From JAKEGN01 sp964465665 (GTDB taxonomy: Bacteria > Pseudomonadota > Gammaproteobacteria > Steroidobacterales > Woeseiaceae): a stretch of 9,583 bases of DNA. Both the position numbers and the translations under genes were made by a program. The stretch lies in the NCBI GenBank assembly GCA_964465665.1, contig CAYXKM010000004.1, forward strand, positions 1 to 9,583, read 5' to 3'. The notes beneath the pieces were generated by a model. That model was given only the letters and a program-made list of their open reading frames with translations. It was not told the origin of the DNA and did not search any database. Shown piece after piece: positions 1 through 6,808 of this stretch (position 1 is the first letter of the stretch; each line of letters starts with the position of its first letter).

Positions 1-1597
1 TGAGCAACGTCGTCTTGCCGAAACCCGATGGCGCCGCGATGCCGACACACTCGCCCGGGGATACACCGAAGGAGAGATTGCGCAGGATCCAGCGTTCATC
101 GGGGCCGTAACGAAACCAGAGTTGCCATGCTTCGACCGAGACCGCCGGCGGGAGCCGCTTTATCGGCAGCCGGCCGGTTGCGGTCGATGCGGGTTCCGCC
201 GCCGATTCGACGATGTCGGCAATACGGTCGAGGTGTATGCGGATCAGGCGGAAGTCCATCAGGCCGTGGATCAGGCTGACCGAACGTGTCGAGAACTGGC
301 TGGAGTAGGCAAGAAAGGCGACGAGCATTCCGACTGTCAGCTGCGAGCGGAAAATTTCGCTCACACCCAGGTAAACGACGACTATCCCTTGCACGGAGAA
401 AAGTATCATCTCGACAGCTTTCTCGATTACCGTCAGCCGGCGTACCCGCGCGGATGCGTTGAGGACGTCGGCGATGCGGTTCCGGTACTGCACAAGCCGG
501 CTGTGCTCGAGGCCCAGGTTCTTGATGGTCAAGGCGCCGCGGATGGATTCCAGCAGGCAGGATTCGGCGGACGCGCCCGCGACCAGGGTTTCCCTGGAGT
601 GCTGATTGATAAGGGGGAACAGCGCCAAACGCATGCCCGCGTAAAGTGCGACACTCGAAAACACGGCAATCGCCATCGTGTGGCCATAGAAGAGGATGAC
701 GATGCCGGCGGTGACCGCCATCAGGCCGTCGACGACGGTCTCGATAGCGCGACTCGCCACGAGCTCACGCAGCGGCTGGATGGAAGTAAATCGCGACTGG
801 ATGTCACCGACACTGCGGTTCTCGAAAAACCGGAGTGGCTGCCGGATCAGCCAGTGAAACAGGTCCGACGTCCAGGCAAAATTGAGGCGCGTACCAAAGT
901 AGAATATGCACCACGCCCGAAATGCGGTGGCAACCGCATGCACGATGGCGATGGCGCCGAATGCGATGGCGAGGAATGCGAGCAACTGGACGTCACGGGC
1001 AGGCACGACCTGATCGATGGCAAGCTGCAGGTAGGCAGGCATTGCCAGTGCGAATACCTGAATCGCGACCGACAATGCCAGGATCTGCATCAAGGGCGCA
1101 ATGATGCCGGTACGGCCACGCAACAGGTCGCTGAGCTTCAGCCGCCGCGTTTCCGGCCTGCGCGCAAAATCCCGGTTTGGCTTCAACTCAAGTACAACGC
1201 CGGTAAAAAGAGACGAACACTGGCGGTGCGACAGGGTCGTGCGGCCGACGGCCGGATCGGCGATTTGCACACCGAAAGCGGTGACCCGTTCGAGCAACAC
1301 GAAATGATTCATGCGCCAGTGCAGAACGCAGGGCATCTGGAGCTGTTTCAGTTCCGCACAGTCGACGCGCAATGCACGTGCCTGCAAGTGCAGGCCGCGT
1401 GCGACGTCGATGACACCGGAAAGTGCCAGCCCTTTCAGTGATACCGGTTTGAGATGGCGCAGTTCCGCCAGTGAAACCCGCCGGCCGTAAAAGCTCGCGA
1501 TCATTGCGACGCAGGCCAGGCCGCATTCCGCTGCCTCGGCCTGCAGTAAGAGCGGTACGCGAGAACGGGAAAAAAATTTCAGGTCGAGGCCGGGCAC
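1..1597 (-). CDS. C39 peptidase-containing ABC exporter (colicin V / RaxB type), partial
   Basis: Inner-membrane exporter that cleaves a double-glycine leader from a small peptide and pumps the peptide out using ATP. 532 codons are present; the rest of the ATPase domain lies beyond base 1. The N-terminal C39 peptidase domain covers roughly residues 10-140. It has the signature QAEAAECGLAC with catalytic Cys25, then His98 in HWRMNHFVLL and Asp114 in ADP, so the catalytic triad appears intact. A six-helix ABC membrane domain follows, with hydrophobic stretches at about 164-192, 203-225, 289-330 and 393-432, and a coupling-helix-like region PLRFFENRSVGDI near 254-266. The nucleotide-binding domain begins near 485 and shows Walker A (APSGFGKTT, Lys528) at the window edge. 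The first Walker A glycine is Ala522, which the consensus allows. The start is taken as GTG at 1597: the frame is closed by a stop at 1613-1615, and the first ATG is codon 32, after the catalytic cysteine. Upstream lies the HlyD-type partner. Family assignment is firm; the exported substrate is unknown. Confidence 0.93.
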   Translation of the reverse strand, partial: MPGLDLKFFSRSRVPLLLQAEAAECGLACVAMIASFYGRRVSLAELRHLKPVSLKGLALSGVIDVARGLHLQARALRVDCAELKQLQMPCVLHWRMNHFVLLERVTAFGVQIADPAVGRTTLSHRQCSSLFTGVVLELKPNRDFARRPETRRLKLSDLLRGRTGIIAPLMQILALSVAIQVFALAMPAYLQLAIDQVVPARDVQLLAFLAIAFGAIAIVHAVATAFRAWCIFYFGTRLNFAWTSDLFHWLIRQPLRFFENRSVGDIQSRFTSIQPLRELVASRAIETVVDGLMAVTAGIVILFYGHTMAIAVFSSVALYAGMRLALFPLINQHSRETLVAGASAESCLLESIRGALTIKNLGLEHSRLVQYRNRIADVLNASARVRRLTVIEKAVEMILFSVQGIVVVYLGVSEIFRSQLTVGMLVAFLAYSSQFSTRSVSLIHGLMDFRLIRIHLDRIADIVESAAEPASTATGRLPIKRLPPAVSVEAWQLWFRYGPDERWILRNLSFGVSPGECVGIAAPSGFGKTTLL

Positions 1598-1612
1598 GAA
1601 CAGGGCGTACTG

Positions 1613-2890
1613 TCAGATCCGGCTGCCGGCACTGATCAAGGGTGCGAGCAGCCACTCGAGCAAAGATCGCTCGCTGACGAGAATGTCGGCTTTGAAAGTC
1701 AGGCCGGAGGTCAGCGCACGCTGTGCCTCGTCGATTCGCACGTGCTGCCGGTCGAGCGTCGCCCGCACACGGTACACCGGCTCGACCACCGGCACGGGGA
1801 CCTGCACGTCCCCCGGCAACAGCAACGAGCGGGCAATGCGGTCGATCGTCGCACCGTACAGGCCGTACTTTTCGAAAGGGTAGCTGTCGAATCGCAACTG
1901 CACCCGGGCCATCTCTTCAAGCAGGCCGATGCTGCGTCCGGGTACGAGCAGCTCGGCGTAGTACTGCGCGGAGTCGGGCAACAAGCTCAAAGCCAGGGTG
2001 TCCGGCGAGACTGCCTGCCCGGTAATGATGTGGATGACACTGACGCGACCGTCGACCGGTGCCACAACGGTCTGCGTAACACCAGCCTCGATCGCGCTTC
2101 GCCGTTGTGCGAGCCGGCTTGCGGTTTCGGCAATCTGCGCAAGCCGCAGCCGTTCCTGGTTTTGCAATTGATCGAACTGCGATCGGGTTTCCTGCCGTGC
2201 GGATTCGAAGTCGGACATCTGCAGTTGCGCGGTCTGCAGCGCCAGCTCGCTGTCGATTGCGGCAACTTCTGCCGCATCGAGATCGCGTTTGGAAAGGTGT
2301 CCGCGCCTGTGTACCTCCCGCGCACGCTGCAGATCGCGCTGCCGGATACGGTTTTTCTGCAGCGCAAGCTGCGCTTGCCGTTGCAACACCGGCATGCGCT
2401 CGTCCAGGCGCAGCATAACCTGACGATGGCGCCTTGCTTCGGCCGCAAAGTACGACATTTGCTCCTCCGCCTGGCCATCGAGTGCGGCCTTTTCGGCCAG
2501 TACACCATCTAGTATCTCCCTGCTCGCGCCGGTCGGCATGCCCTCGTTGCGGCCAGTCAACATCGAGAACAACGGCGAGCCGGCTGTAACAAACTGGCCT
2601 TCCGTGACCAGCAGTTCGGCCACCGTTCCGGCTGCCTGAGGAAAAACACGAATGTCGCCGTCGGTGACGGCAATGTAGCCGCTGACGGTTTCACGCTGCG
2701 TGTAACGGCCGAATGCCAGCAGTGCGATGAGAGTGACGGCAATGGAGCAGACCGCGACAGCTGCCAGCGAAAAACTGACCGGCGCCGCAATCAGTGCCGG
2801 GCCGTACGCCGGGCCGTTGGCGCAATGCAAAGCTTCTGCCCGGAACAGGGGTTTTTCGTCCGGCCCGGCTGTCACTGTCGCGTCGTTCAT
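1613..2890 (-). CDS. HlyD-family membrane-fusion protein (CvaA / RaxA type)
   Basis: Periplasmic adaptor that links the inner-membrane exporter encoded next to it to an outer-membrane TolC-like channel. From the ATG at 2890 it is 425 residues, the usual size for CvaA/RaxA-type adaptors. A short cytoplasmic tail contains PLFRAEAL (14-21), typical of this subfamily, followed by one membrane helix at about 38-60. A first lipoyl-like half (about 69-112) precedes a long charged alpha-helical hairpin at about 130-265, rich in Gln, Arg, Leu and Glu, the coiled coil that contacts the channel. The second half and beta-barrel region include PFEKYGLYGATI, a conserved adaptor element. An alternative in-frame TTG start at 2944 would add 18 residues, but a TATAGT -10-like element lies immediately upstream of that codon, which favours the ATG. 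No strong ribosome binding site precedes either start. The stop codon is 15 nt from the exporter start, so the two genes are almost certainly co-transcribed. Confidence 0.92.
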   Translation of the reverse strand: MNDATVTAGPDEKPLFRAEALHCANGPAYGPALIAAPVSFSLAAVAVCSIAVTLIALLAFGRYTQRETVSGYIAVTDGDIRVFPQAAGTVAELLVTEGQFVTAGSPLFSMLTGRNEGMPTGASREILDGVLAEKAALDGQAEEQMSYFAAEARRHRQVMLRLDERMPVLQRQAQLALQKNRIRQRDLQRAREVHRRGHLSKRDLDAAEVAAIDSELALQTAQLQMSDFESARQETRSQFDQLQNQERLRLAQIAETASRLAQRRSAIEAGVTQTVVAPVDGRVSVIHIITGQAVSPDTLALSLLPDSAQYYAELLVPGRSIGLLEEMARVQLRFDSYPFEKYGLYGATIDRIARSLLLPGDVQVPVPVVEPVYRVRATLDRQHVRIDEAQRALTSGLTFKADILVSERSLLEWLLAPLISAGSRI

Positions 2891-2947
2891 CGCTGCCAGT
2901 GTGCACGGGGGCTCCCGCCGGGTAGGGCGGAAAAACTGCTGCAAACG

Positions 2948-2976
2948 ACTATATTAAGGACGAGATTATCGGCTAT
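2948..2976 (-). promoter_or_regulatory. Candidate promoter for the HlyD-ABC exporter pair
   Basis: On the minus strand TATAGT occupies 2953-2948, a five-of-six match to the sigma-70 -10 consensus. With a 17-nt spacer the -35 position falls at 2976-2971, where the match is poor, so an activator would probably be needed. Transcription would begin around 2941, giving a leader of about 50 nt before the ATG at 2890. The assignment rests on the -10 match and position only. Confidence 0.35.
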
Positions 2977-2982
2977 GCCGAT
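2968..2982. repeat. Perfect 6-bp inverted repeat, operator-like
   Basis: ATCGGC-TAT-GCCGAT is a perfect dyad with 6-bp arms and a 3-nt centre. It lies between the fhs stop and the HlyD gene and covers the predicted -35 position of the candidate promoter. It has no following T-run on either strand that would make it an intrinsic terminator. A regulator binding site is the simplest reading, but a dyad this short can occur by chance. Confidence 0.35.
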
Positions 2983-3003
2983 GACAAATTGCGGATCGGA
3001 CCT

Positions 3004-4683
3004 TCAGAACAACCCGGTAATGTTCCGCTTTGCGTCGACGCTGATATTCTCCGAGGCCGGTCTTCTCGGCAGTCCTGGCATGGTCATTATCTCCCCACAG
3101 ATGACTACCAGGAATTCAGCCCCGGTCGCCAGCCGCAGTTCGCGTATCGGCACGTCGTGGCCGCTCGGCGCTCCGAGCAACTGCGGGTCGGTCGAAAAAC
3201 TGTATTGCGTTTTGGCCATGCACACAGGGTAGTGGCCATAGCCACCATTCTGGAACTGCGCGAACTGCTCGCGGACTTTCTTGTCTGCGATAATGTCTTC
3301 CGCCCCGTAAATGGTGCGCGCAATGTGCCGCACTTTGTTCCACAACGTCGTTCTGTCATCGTACAAGGTCCGAAATTGCGACTGGTGGTGCTTGATCACG
3401 TCGAGCACCTGTTCGGCCATGACAACCGCTCCTTTGCCGCCAAGTTCCCAGTGCGATGACACTGTGCATTGCACATCGAAATCGGTGCAGTACTTCCTTA
3501 TCGCCTCGTGTTCGGCCGCGGTGTCGGTAACGAAATGATTGATTGCCACGGTTACCGGCACCCCGAATTGGCCGATGTTGCGAATATGCCGGCCCAGGTT
3601 CTCGCAGCCGGCTATGACTGCTTTCACGTTTTCGCGTTTCAGGTCGTCCTTTGCGACCCCACCGTGCATTTTCAGTGCTTTTGCGGTCGCAACCAGTACG
3701 ACGGCATCCGGGTGCAGCCCGGCCTTGCGGCACTTGATGTCGAAAAACTTTTCCGCACCGAGATCCGCGCCGAACCCGGCCTCGGTAACGACGTAATCGG
3801 CGAGCTTCAGGGCGGTCCGGGTTGCCATCACGGAATTGCAGCCGTGCGCGATGTTGGCGAACGGCCCGCCGTGCATCAGCGCCGGATTGTTCTCCAGTGT
3901 TTGCACCAGGTTGGGCTGGAACGCATCGCGCAATAGCGCCGTCATAGCGCCTTCGACTTTGAGATCGCGCACGGTAACCGGTTTTCGGTCGCGTGTGTAA
4001 CCGATGGTCATATTGCCGAGGCGCGTGCGCAGGTCCTCAAGATCCGATGCAAGGCAAAAGACCGCCATGACTTCGGAGGCCACCGTGATGTCGAATCCCG
4101 ACTGCCGCGGCACACCGTTGCCGGGGCCACCGAGGCCCGTCGTGATATCGCGCAGGGCGCGATCGTTCATGTCCAGAACCCGCCGCCAGGTAATGCGGCG
4201 CGGGTCGATGTTCAGTTCATTGTCCCAGTGAATGTGATTGTCGATGACGGCGGACAGCAAATTGTGCGCCGCGCCGATGGCATGGAAATCGCCGGTGAAG
4301 TGCAGGTTGATGTCGGTCATCGGCACGACCTGGGCGTAACCGCCGCCGGCCGCACCGCCCTTCATGCCGAAACAAGGCCCGAGGCTCGGTTCGCGCAGGC
4401 AGATCATGGCTTTCTTGCCGATTGCGCATAGCCCGTCGCCGAGCCCGACGGTCGTCGTGGTTTTACCTTCGCCTGCCGGAGTCGGCGAGATGGCCGTCAC
4501 CAGGATGAGTTTACCGTTCGGTTTGTCATTCAGCCCCTGCAGAAAGTCATAACCGAGTTTGGCTTTGTCATGGCCGTAGGGAATCAGGTGCTTTGCCGGG
4601 ATTCCGAGTTTGCTTGCCACCTCGGTAATCGGCAGTTTGTTTGCAGCCTGTGCTATGTCGATATCGGAAGGAACTTTTTTCAT
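3004..4683 (-). CDS. fhs: Formate-tetrahydrofolate ligase (10-formyl-THF synthetase)
   Basis: Cytoplasmic enzyme joining formate to tetrahydrofolate with ATP to make 10-formyl-THF (EC 6.3.4.3), feeding purine and other one-carbon biosynthesis. The protein is 559 residues, the normal length, and appears complete. The nucleotide-binding loop TPAGEGKTTTT lies at 68-78. EPSLGPCFGMKGG (98-110) runs into AAGGGYAQVVP, matching the first family signature. The second signature region reads VATAKALKMHGG (331-342), slightly off the usual VAT[IV]RALK form. PFANIAHGCNS is also present and is typical of the active site. The start is the ATG at 4683, giving MKKVPSDIDIA; an in-frame extension to 4791 would add 36 residues of unrelated composition and is rejected. 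No strong ribosome binding site is evident. The secretion pair downstream has the same orientation after 113 nt, but nothing suggests a shared function. Confidence 0.98.
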   Translation of the reverse strand: MKKVPSDIDIAQAANKLPITEVASKLGIPAKHLIPYGHDKAKLGYDFLQGLNDKPNGKLILVTAISPTPAGEGKTTTTVGLGDGLCAIGKKAMICLREPSLGPCFGMKGGAAGGGYAQVVPMTDINLHFTGDFHAIGAAHNLLSAVIDNHIHWDNELNIDPRRITWRRVLDMNDRALRDITTGLGGPGNGVPRQSGFDITVASEVMAVFCLASDLEDLRTRLGNMTIGYTRDRKPVTVRDLKVEGAMTALLRDAFQPNLVQTLENNPALMHGGPFANIAHGCNSVMATRTALKLADYVVTEAGFGADLGAEKFFDIKCRKAGLHPDAVVLVATAKALKMHGGVAKDDLKRENVKAVIAGCENLGRHIRNIGQFGVPVTVAINHFVTDTAAEHEAIRKYCTDFDVQCTVSSHWELGGKGAVVMAEQVLDVIKHHQSQFRTLYDDRTTLWNKVRHIARTIYGAEDIIADKKVREQFAQFQNGGYGHYPVCMAKTQYSFSTDPQLLGAPSGHDVPIRELRLATGAEFLVVICGEIMTMPGLPRRPASENISVDAKRNITGLF

Positions 4684-4774
4684 AGAGCTTTGCTTGGGTT
4701 TGTGGATTACTCTAGACCGGCATCCGCGTTGTGAATGCAGTGCACTCGCAGACTCTAAAGCAAGTTTCCGCCAT

Positions 4775-4804
4775 TTGCACCGCGCGGCCATCGGCGACTA
4801 TCGA
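4775..4804 (+). promoter_or_regulatory. Candidate promoter for the DUF885-like gene
   Basis: TTGCAC at 4775-4780 and TATCGA at 4799-4804, separated by 18 nt, resemble sigma-70 -35 and -10 elements. They lie about 40 nt upstream of the ATG at 4845. They are inside the 161-nt region between the divergent fhs and DUF885-like genes (4684-4844), which must hold promoters for both directions. On the fhs side I see only weak matches (for example TAGAGT near 4713) and no recognisable riboswitch. Confidence 0.35.
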
Positions 4805-4832
4805 TACCTACAACGATTCCACAATGTGATAC

Positions 4833-4840
4833 GGGGAGAG
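4833..4840 (+). promoter_or_regulatory. Ribosome binding site of the DUF885-like gene
   Basis: GGGGAGAG ends 4 nt before the ATG at 4845. This strong Shine-Dalgarno match fixes the start and is followed directly by a signal-peptide sequence. Confidence 0.75.
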
Positions 4841-4844
4841 ACGC

Positions 4845-6509
4845 ATGCCTGTAATCAAAATTTGTTCACGAGCCTCGGGGCTTCGCGCAGGCCTTGCAGC
4901 GTCATTGCTGGTGGTCGGCCTGTGCATGGCGAGCAGCAGTTTCGCCGCCACAAGTTACCAGGACTTGCTGCAACTGTTCGAGGACTGGCGGGAGTTCGAG
5001 CAGCCCCCGCTGAAAGACGGTGCGCCCGATTACACCGCGAAGCGATTTGCAGCGGCCCACAAGGAACTGAAGAAGTACCAGGCGCGGCTGAATGCGATGG
5101 ACATCAGTGCCTGGCCCATCGAACAGCAAGTCGACTGGCATGTCGTGCGAGCTGAAATGAACGGTTTCGATTTCAACCACCGGGTTCTCAAATCCTGGGC
5201 ACGGGACCCGGCGTTCTATCAGTCGGTCTGGATGCGCAGGAGCGACGTGCCCGCACACGAAGGCCCGTCGCATCATGCGTTGCTGGAATTCTGGACCTAT
5301 TCATTGCCGTTGTCAGAGGATGAGCGCGAGCGGTTGATCGGTGATCTCAACGTGATCCCGCTATTGCTGACGCAGGCGCGCGCCAACCTGACCGGTAATG
5401 CTCGTGACCTTTGGGTCGCCGGGATCAAGAACATCCGCGACCAGGTCGACAACCTTGCAGAGATCCATCGGGCTGTCGATGCTGCAAACAATTCGGAACT
5501 CGCCGTCGCGCTGACCGCCGCAAGCGATGCATCGTCTTCATTTGTTGCCTGGCTGGAGCAACAGGCTCCTTCGAAGACCGGACCCTCGGGAATCGGCAAG
5601 GAAAACTACACCTGGTACCAGCAAAACGTTCACTACGTGCCGTTGACCTGGGACCAGGAAGTGACGCTGCTGAAGCGCGAGCTTGATCGCGCCTGGTCGT
5701 CGCTCGAACTCGAGGAACATCGCAACCGGAATGTTCCGCCGCTCGTGGCTGTTACCAGCCCGGAAGAATACGACGAGCGCGCCGACCAGGCGGCAAGCCG
5801 GTTCATGGCGTTCCTGAAAGAGCAGGAGATCCTCACGGTAAAGGACTACATGGAGCCGGCGTTACGCGAACACCTGGGCAGCTTCGTGCCGCTGGAGCAG
5901 CGAAACTTTTTTGCCATCGCGATGCACTACGATCCTACGACCTTGTACACGCATTTCTATCACTGGTTCGATCTGGCGCAGATGGATCTCGAACCGCACC
6001 CGAGCCCGGTCCGGCGCGGGCCGGTTCTGTACAACATTTTCGACAGTCGAAACGAAGGCACGGCGACCGGTGTCGAGGAAATGTTCATGCATGCGGGGTT
6101 GTACGACGACAATCCGCACGTCCGCGAAATTGTCTGGATCATGCTGGCGCAACGGGCGGCCCGCGGTCTCGGTTCGCTGTATGCGCACGCAAACCTCATG
6201 ACGATGGCGGAAGCCGGCGAGTTTCATGCCGAGAAAACGCCGCGAAACTGGATGAGCAAGGAACTCGACCTGCTGTTTTTCGAGCAGCACCTGTATCTGC
6301 GACAGCCGGGTTACGGCACGAGCTACATTACGGGCAAGTACCTGCTGGAACGACTGCTGGCCGACCGCAGCAAACAGCTGGATGGCAATCTGAAGCTGTC
6401 GCGGTTCTTCGACGAGCTGAACCGGACCGGGAACATACCGATAGCACTGGTGCGCTGGGAGCTGACCGGTGATGCATCCGAGATCGACGAACTCATGGGC
6501 GGCAAATAG
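4845..6509 (+). CDS. Exported DUF885-like protein
   Basis: A 554-residue exported protein. Residues 1-34 form a Sec signal peptide: basic start, hydrophobic core LAASLLVVGLCM, and likely cleavage after SFA (Ala34). Cys27 is not in a proper lipobox, so a soluble periplasmic or secreted protein is favoured over a lipoprotein. The helical N-terminal half (VDWHVVRAEM near 105; GPSHHALLEFW near 140) and the C-terminal segment match the layout of DUF885 proteins. In particular NEGTATGVEEMFMHAGLYDD (403-422) corresponds to the family's EGWALYAE block, and QPGYGTSYITGK (487-498) to its PGQA..Y.G block. DUF885 proteins are thought to be zinc-peptidase-like. Here the usual HExxPGHH element is not seen; the matching position holds THFYHW (369-374). 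Activity is therefore uncertain: a diverged enzyme, a different metal site or an inactive member are all possible. It has its own ribosome binding site and lies upstream of a TonB receptor in the same orientation. Confidence 0.75.
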   Translation: MPVIKICSRASGLRAGLAASLLVVGLCMASSSFAATSYQDLLQLFEDWREFEQPPLKDGAPDYTAKRFAAAHKELKKYQARLNAMDISAWPIEQQVDWHVVRAEMNGFDFNHRVLKSWARDPAFYQSVWMRRSDVPAHEGPSHHALLEFWTYSLPLSEDERERLIGDLNVIPLLLTQARANLTGNARDLWVAGIKNIRDQVDNLAEIHRAVDAANNSELAVALTAASDASSSFVAWLEQQAPSKTGPSGIGKENYTWYQQNVHYVPLTWDQEVTLLKRELDRAWSSLELEEHRNRNVPPLVAVTSPEEYDERADQAASRFMAFLKEQEILTVKDYMEPALREHLGSFVPLEQRNFFAIAMHYDPTTLYTHFYHWFDLAQMDLEPHPSPVRRGPVLYNIFDSRNEGTATGVEEMFMHAGLYDDNPHVREIVWIMLAQRAARGLGSLYAHANLMTMAEAGEFHAEKTPRNWMSKELDLLFFEQHLYLRQPGYGTSYITGKYLLERLLADRSKQLDGNLKLSRFFDELNRTGNIPIALVRWELTGDASEIDELMGGK

Positions 6510-6531
6510 AACTCGGCGACTGTCGTCGCGG

Positions 6532-6584
6532 GCTGCGCGAAGTGCAACCGCCGTAGGCTTTCGCACAGCAGATAGCGTTTTTTT
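6532..6584 (+). terminator. Possible imperfect intrinsic terminator after the DUF885-like gene
   Basis: An imperfect stem pairs 6532-6542 (GCTGCGCGAAG) with 6558-6569 (CTTTCGCACAGC), with one mismatch and one bulge. A run of seven T residues follows at 6578-6584. The 8-nt gap between stem and T-run is longer than usual, so termination may be inefficient. It begins 23 nt after the stop codon. A small separate hairpin, GCGAC-TGTC-GTCGC, sits at 6516-6529. Confidence 0.4.
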
Positions 6585-6593
6585 GTAGCGTAG

Positions 6594-6609
6594 CTGCAAC
6601 AAGTTGCAG
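6594..6609. repeat. Perfect 7-bp dyad, operator-like, upstream of the TonB receptor
   Basis: CTGCAAC-AA-GTTGCAG is a perfect inverted repeat with 7-bp arms. The 2-nt centre is too tight for a full hairpin, so protein binding to DNA is a better reading than RNA structure. It lies about 40 nt upstream of the candidate -35 of the receptor promoter, a plausible activator position. A second, imperfect dyad (AACGAC at 6616-6621 with GTCGTT at 6640-6645, and inner ACCA-AA-TGGT) lies between it and the promoter. Confidence 0.45.
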
Positions 6610-6649
6610 TCGACGAACGACACTGGACCAAATGGTCTGGTCGTTGTCA

Positions 6650-6677
6650 TTGCTTTGTATCGGGCGCATGCTACCCT
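6650..6677 (+). promoter_or_regulatory. Candidate extended -10 promoter for the TonB-dependent receptor
   Basis: TTGCTT at 6650-6655 and TACCCT at 6672-6677 are 16 nt apart. TG at 6669-6670 forms an extended -10 (TGCTACCCT). Transcription starting around 6684 would give a leader of about 125 nt before the ATG at 6809. That leader can fold a modest imperfect hairpin at 6696-6724 but contains no riboswitch I recognise. The rest of the 299-nt gap (6510-6808) holds the terminator-like structure, the dyads and the ribosome binding site, and no convincing small gene. Confidence 0.45.
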
Positions 6678-6796
6678 ATGTCCAAGTCCTGCTTCGGTGT
6701 TCGTTGTGGTGTACGCACGACACCGTTGGCAGGGCCAGTGTTCTTTATCTCAGGCGGCGGTCGAGCGATTTCAGAAGACTCGCAGCCTGATTCTCT

Positions 6797-6803
6797 GGGG
6801 GAG
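6797..6803 (+). promoter_or_regulatory. Ribosome binding site of the TonB-dependent receptor
   Basis: GGGGGAG lies 5 nt before the ATG at 6809, a strong Shine-Dalgarno match. It fixes the start immediately before a signal-peptide sequence. Confidence 0.75.
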
Positions 6804-6808
6804 TGAAA

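Noticed and set aside
122..1441. A 439-codon plus-strand open frame opposite the ABC exporter.
   Set aside because: Its product is full of charged, low-hydrophobicity sequence with no recognisable domain, while the minus strand encodes a clear C39 peptidase, membrane domain and Walker A over the same bases. It is an antisense shadow of GC-rich coding DNA.
1742..2512. A 256-codon plus-strand open frame opposite the HlyD-type gene.
   Set aside because: No ribosome binding site or domain; the minus-strand adaptor explains this region fully.
4684..4791. A 36-residue N-terminal extension of formate-tetrahydrofolate ligase starting at 4791.
   Set aside because: The family's usual N-terminus begins at the ATG at 4683, and the extension would consume most of the divergent promoter region.
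5256..5276. HEGPSHH (residues 138-144) in the DUF885-like protein, considered as the missing metal-binding motif.
   Set aside because: It lies in the N-terminal half, far from the EG...EE block that follows the metal site in DUF885 proteins, and the histidine spacing does not fit HExxH. It is more likely a structural segment, though a metal role is not excluded.
5862..6650. A 262-codon minus-strand open frame across the end of the DUF885-like gene.
   Set aside because: It is antisense to well-conserved blocks of the plus-strand protein and has no recognisable features.
6632..6790. A 52-codon plus-strand frame in the gap before the TonB receptor, considered as a small peptide or bacteriocin precursor.
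   Set aside because: It has no ribosome binding site and no double-glycine leader, and it overlaps the candidate promoter.
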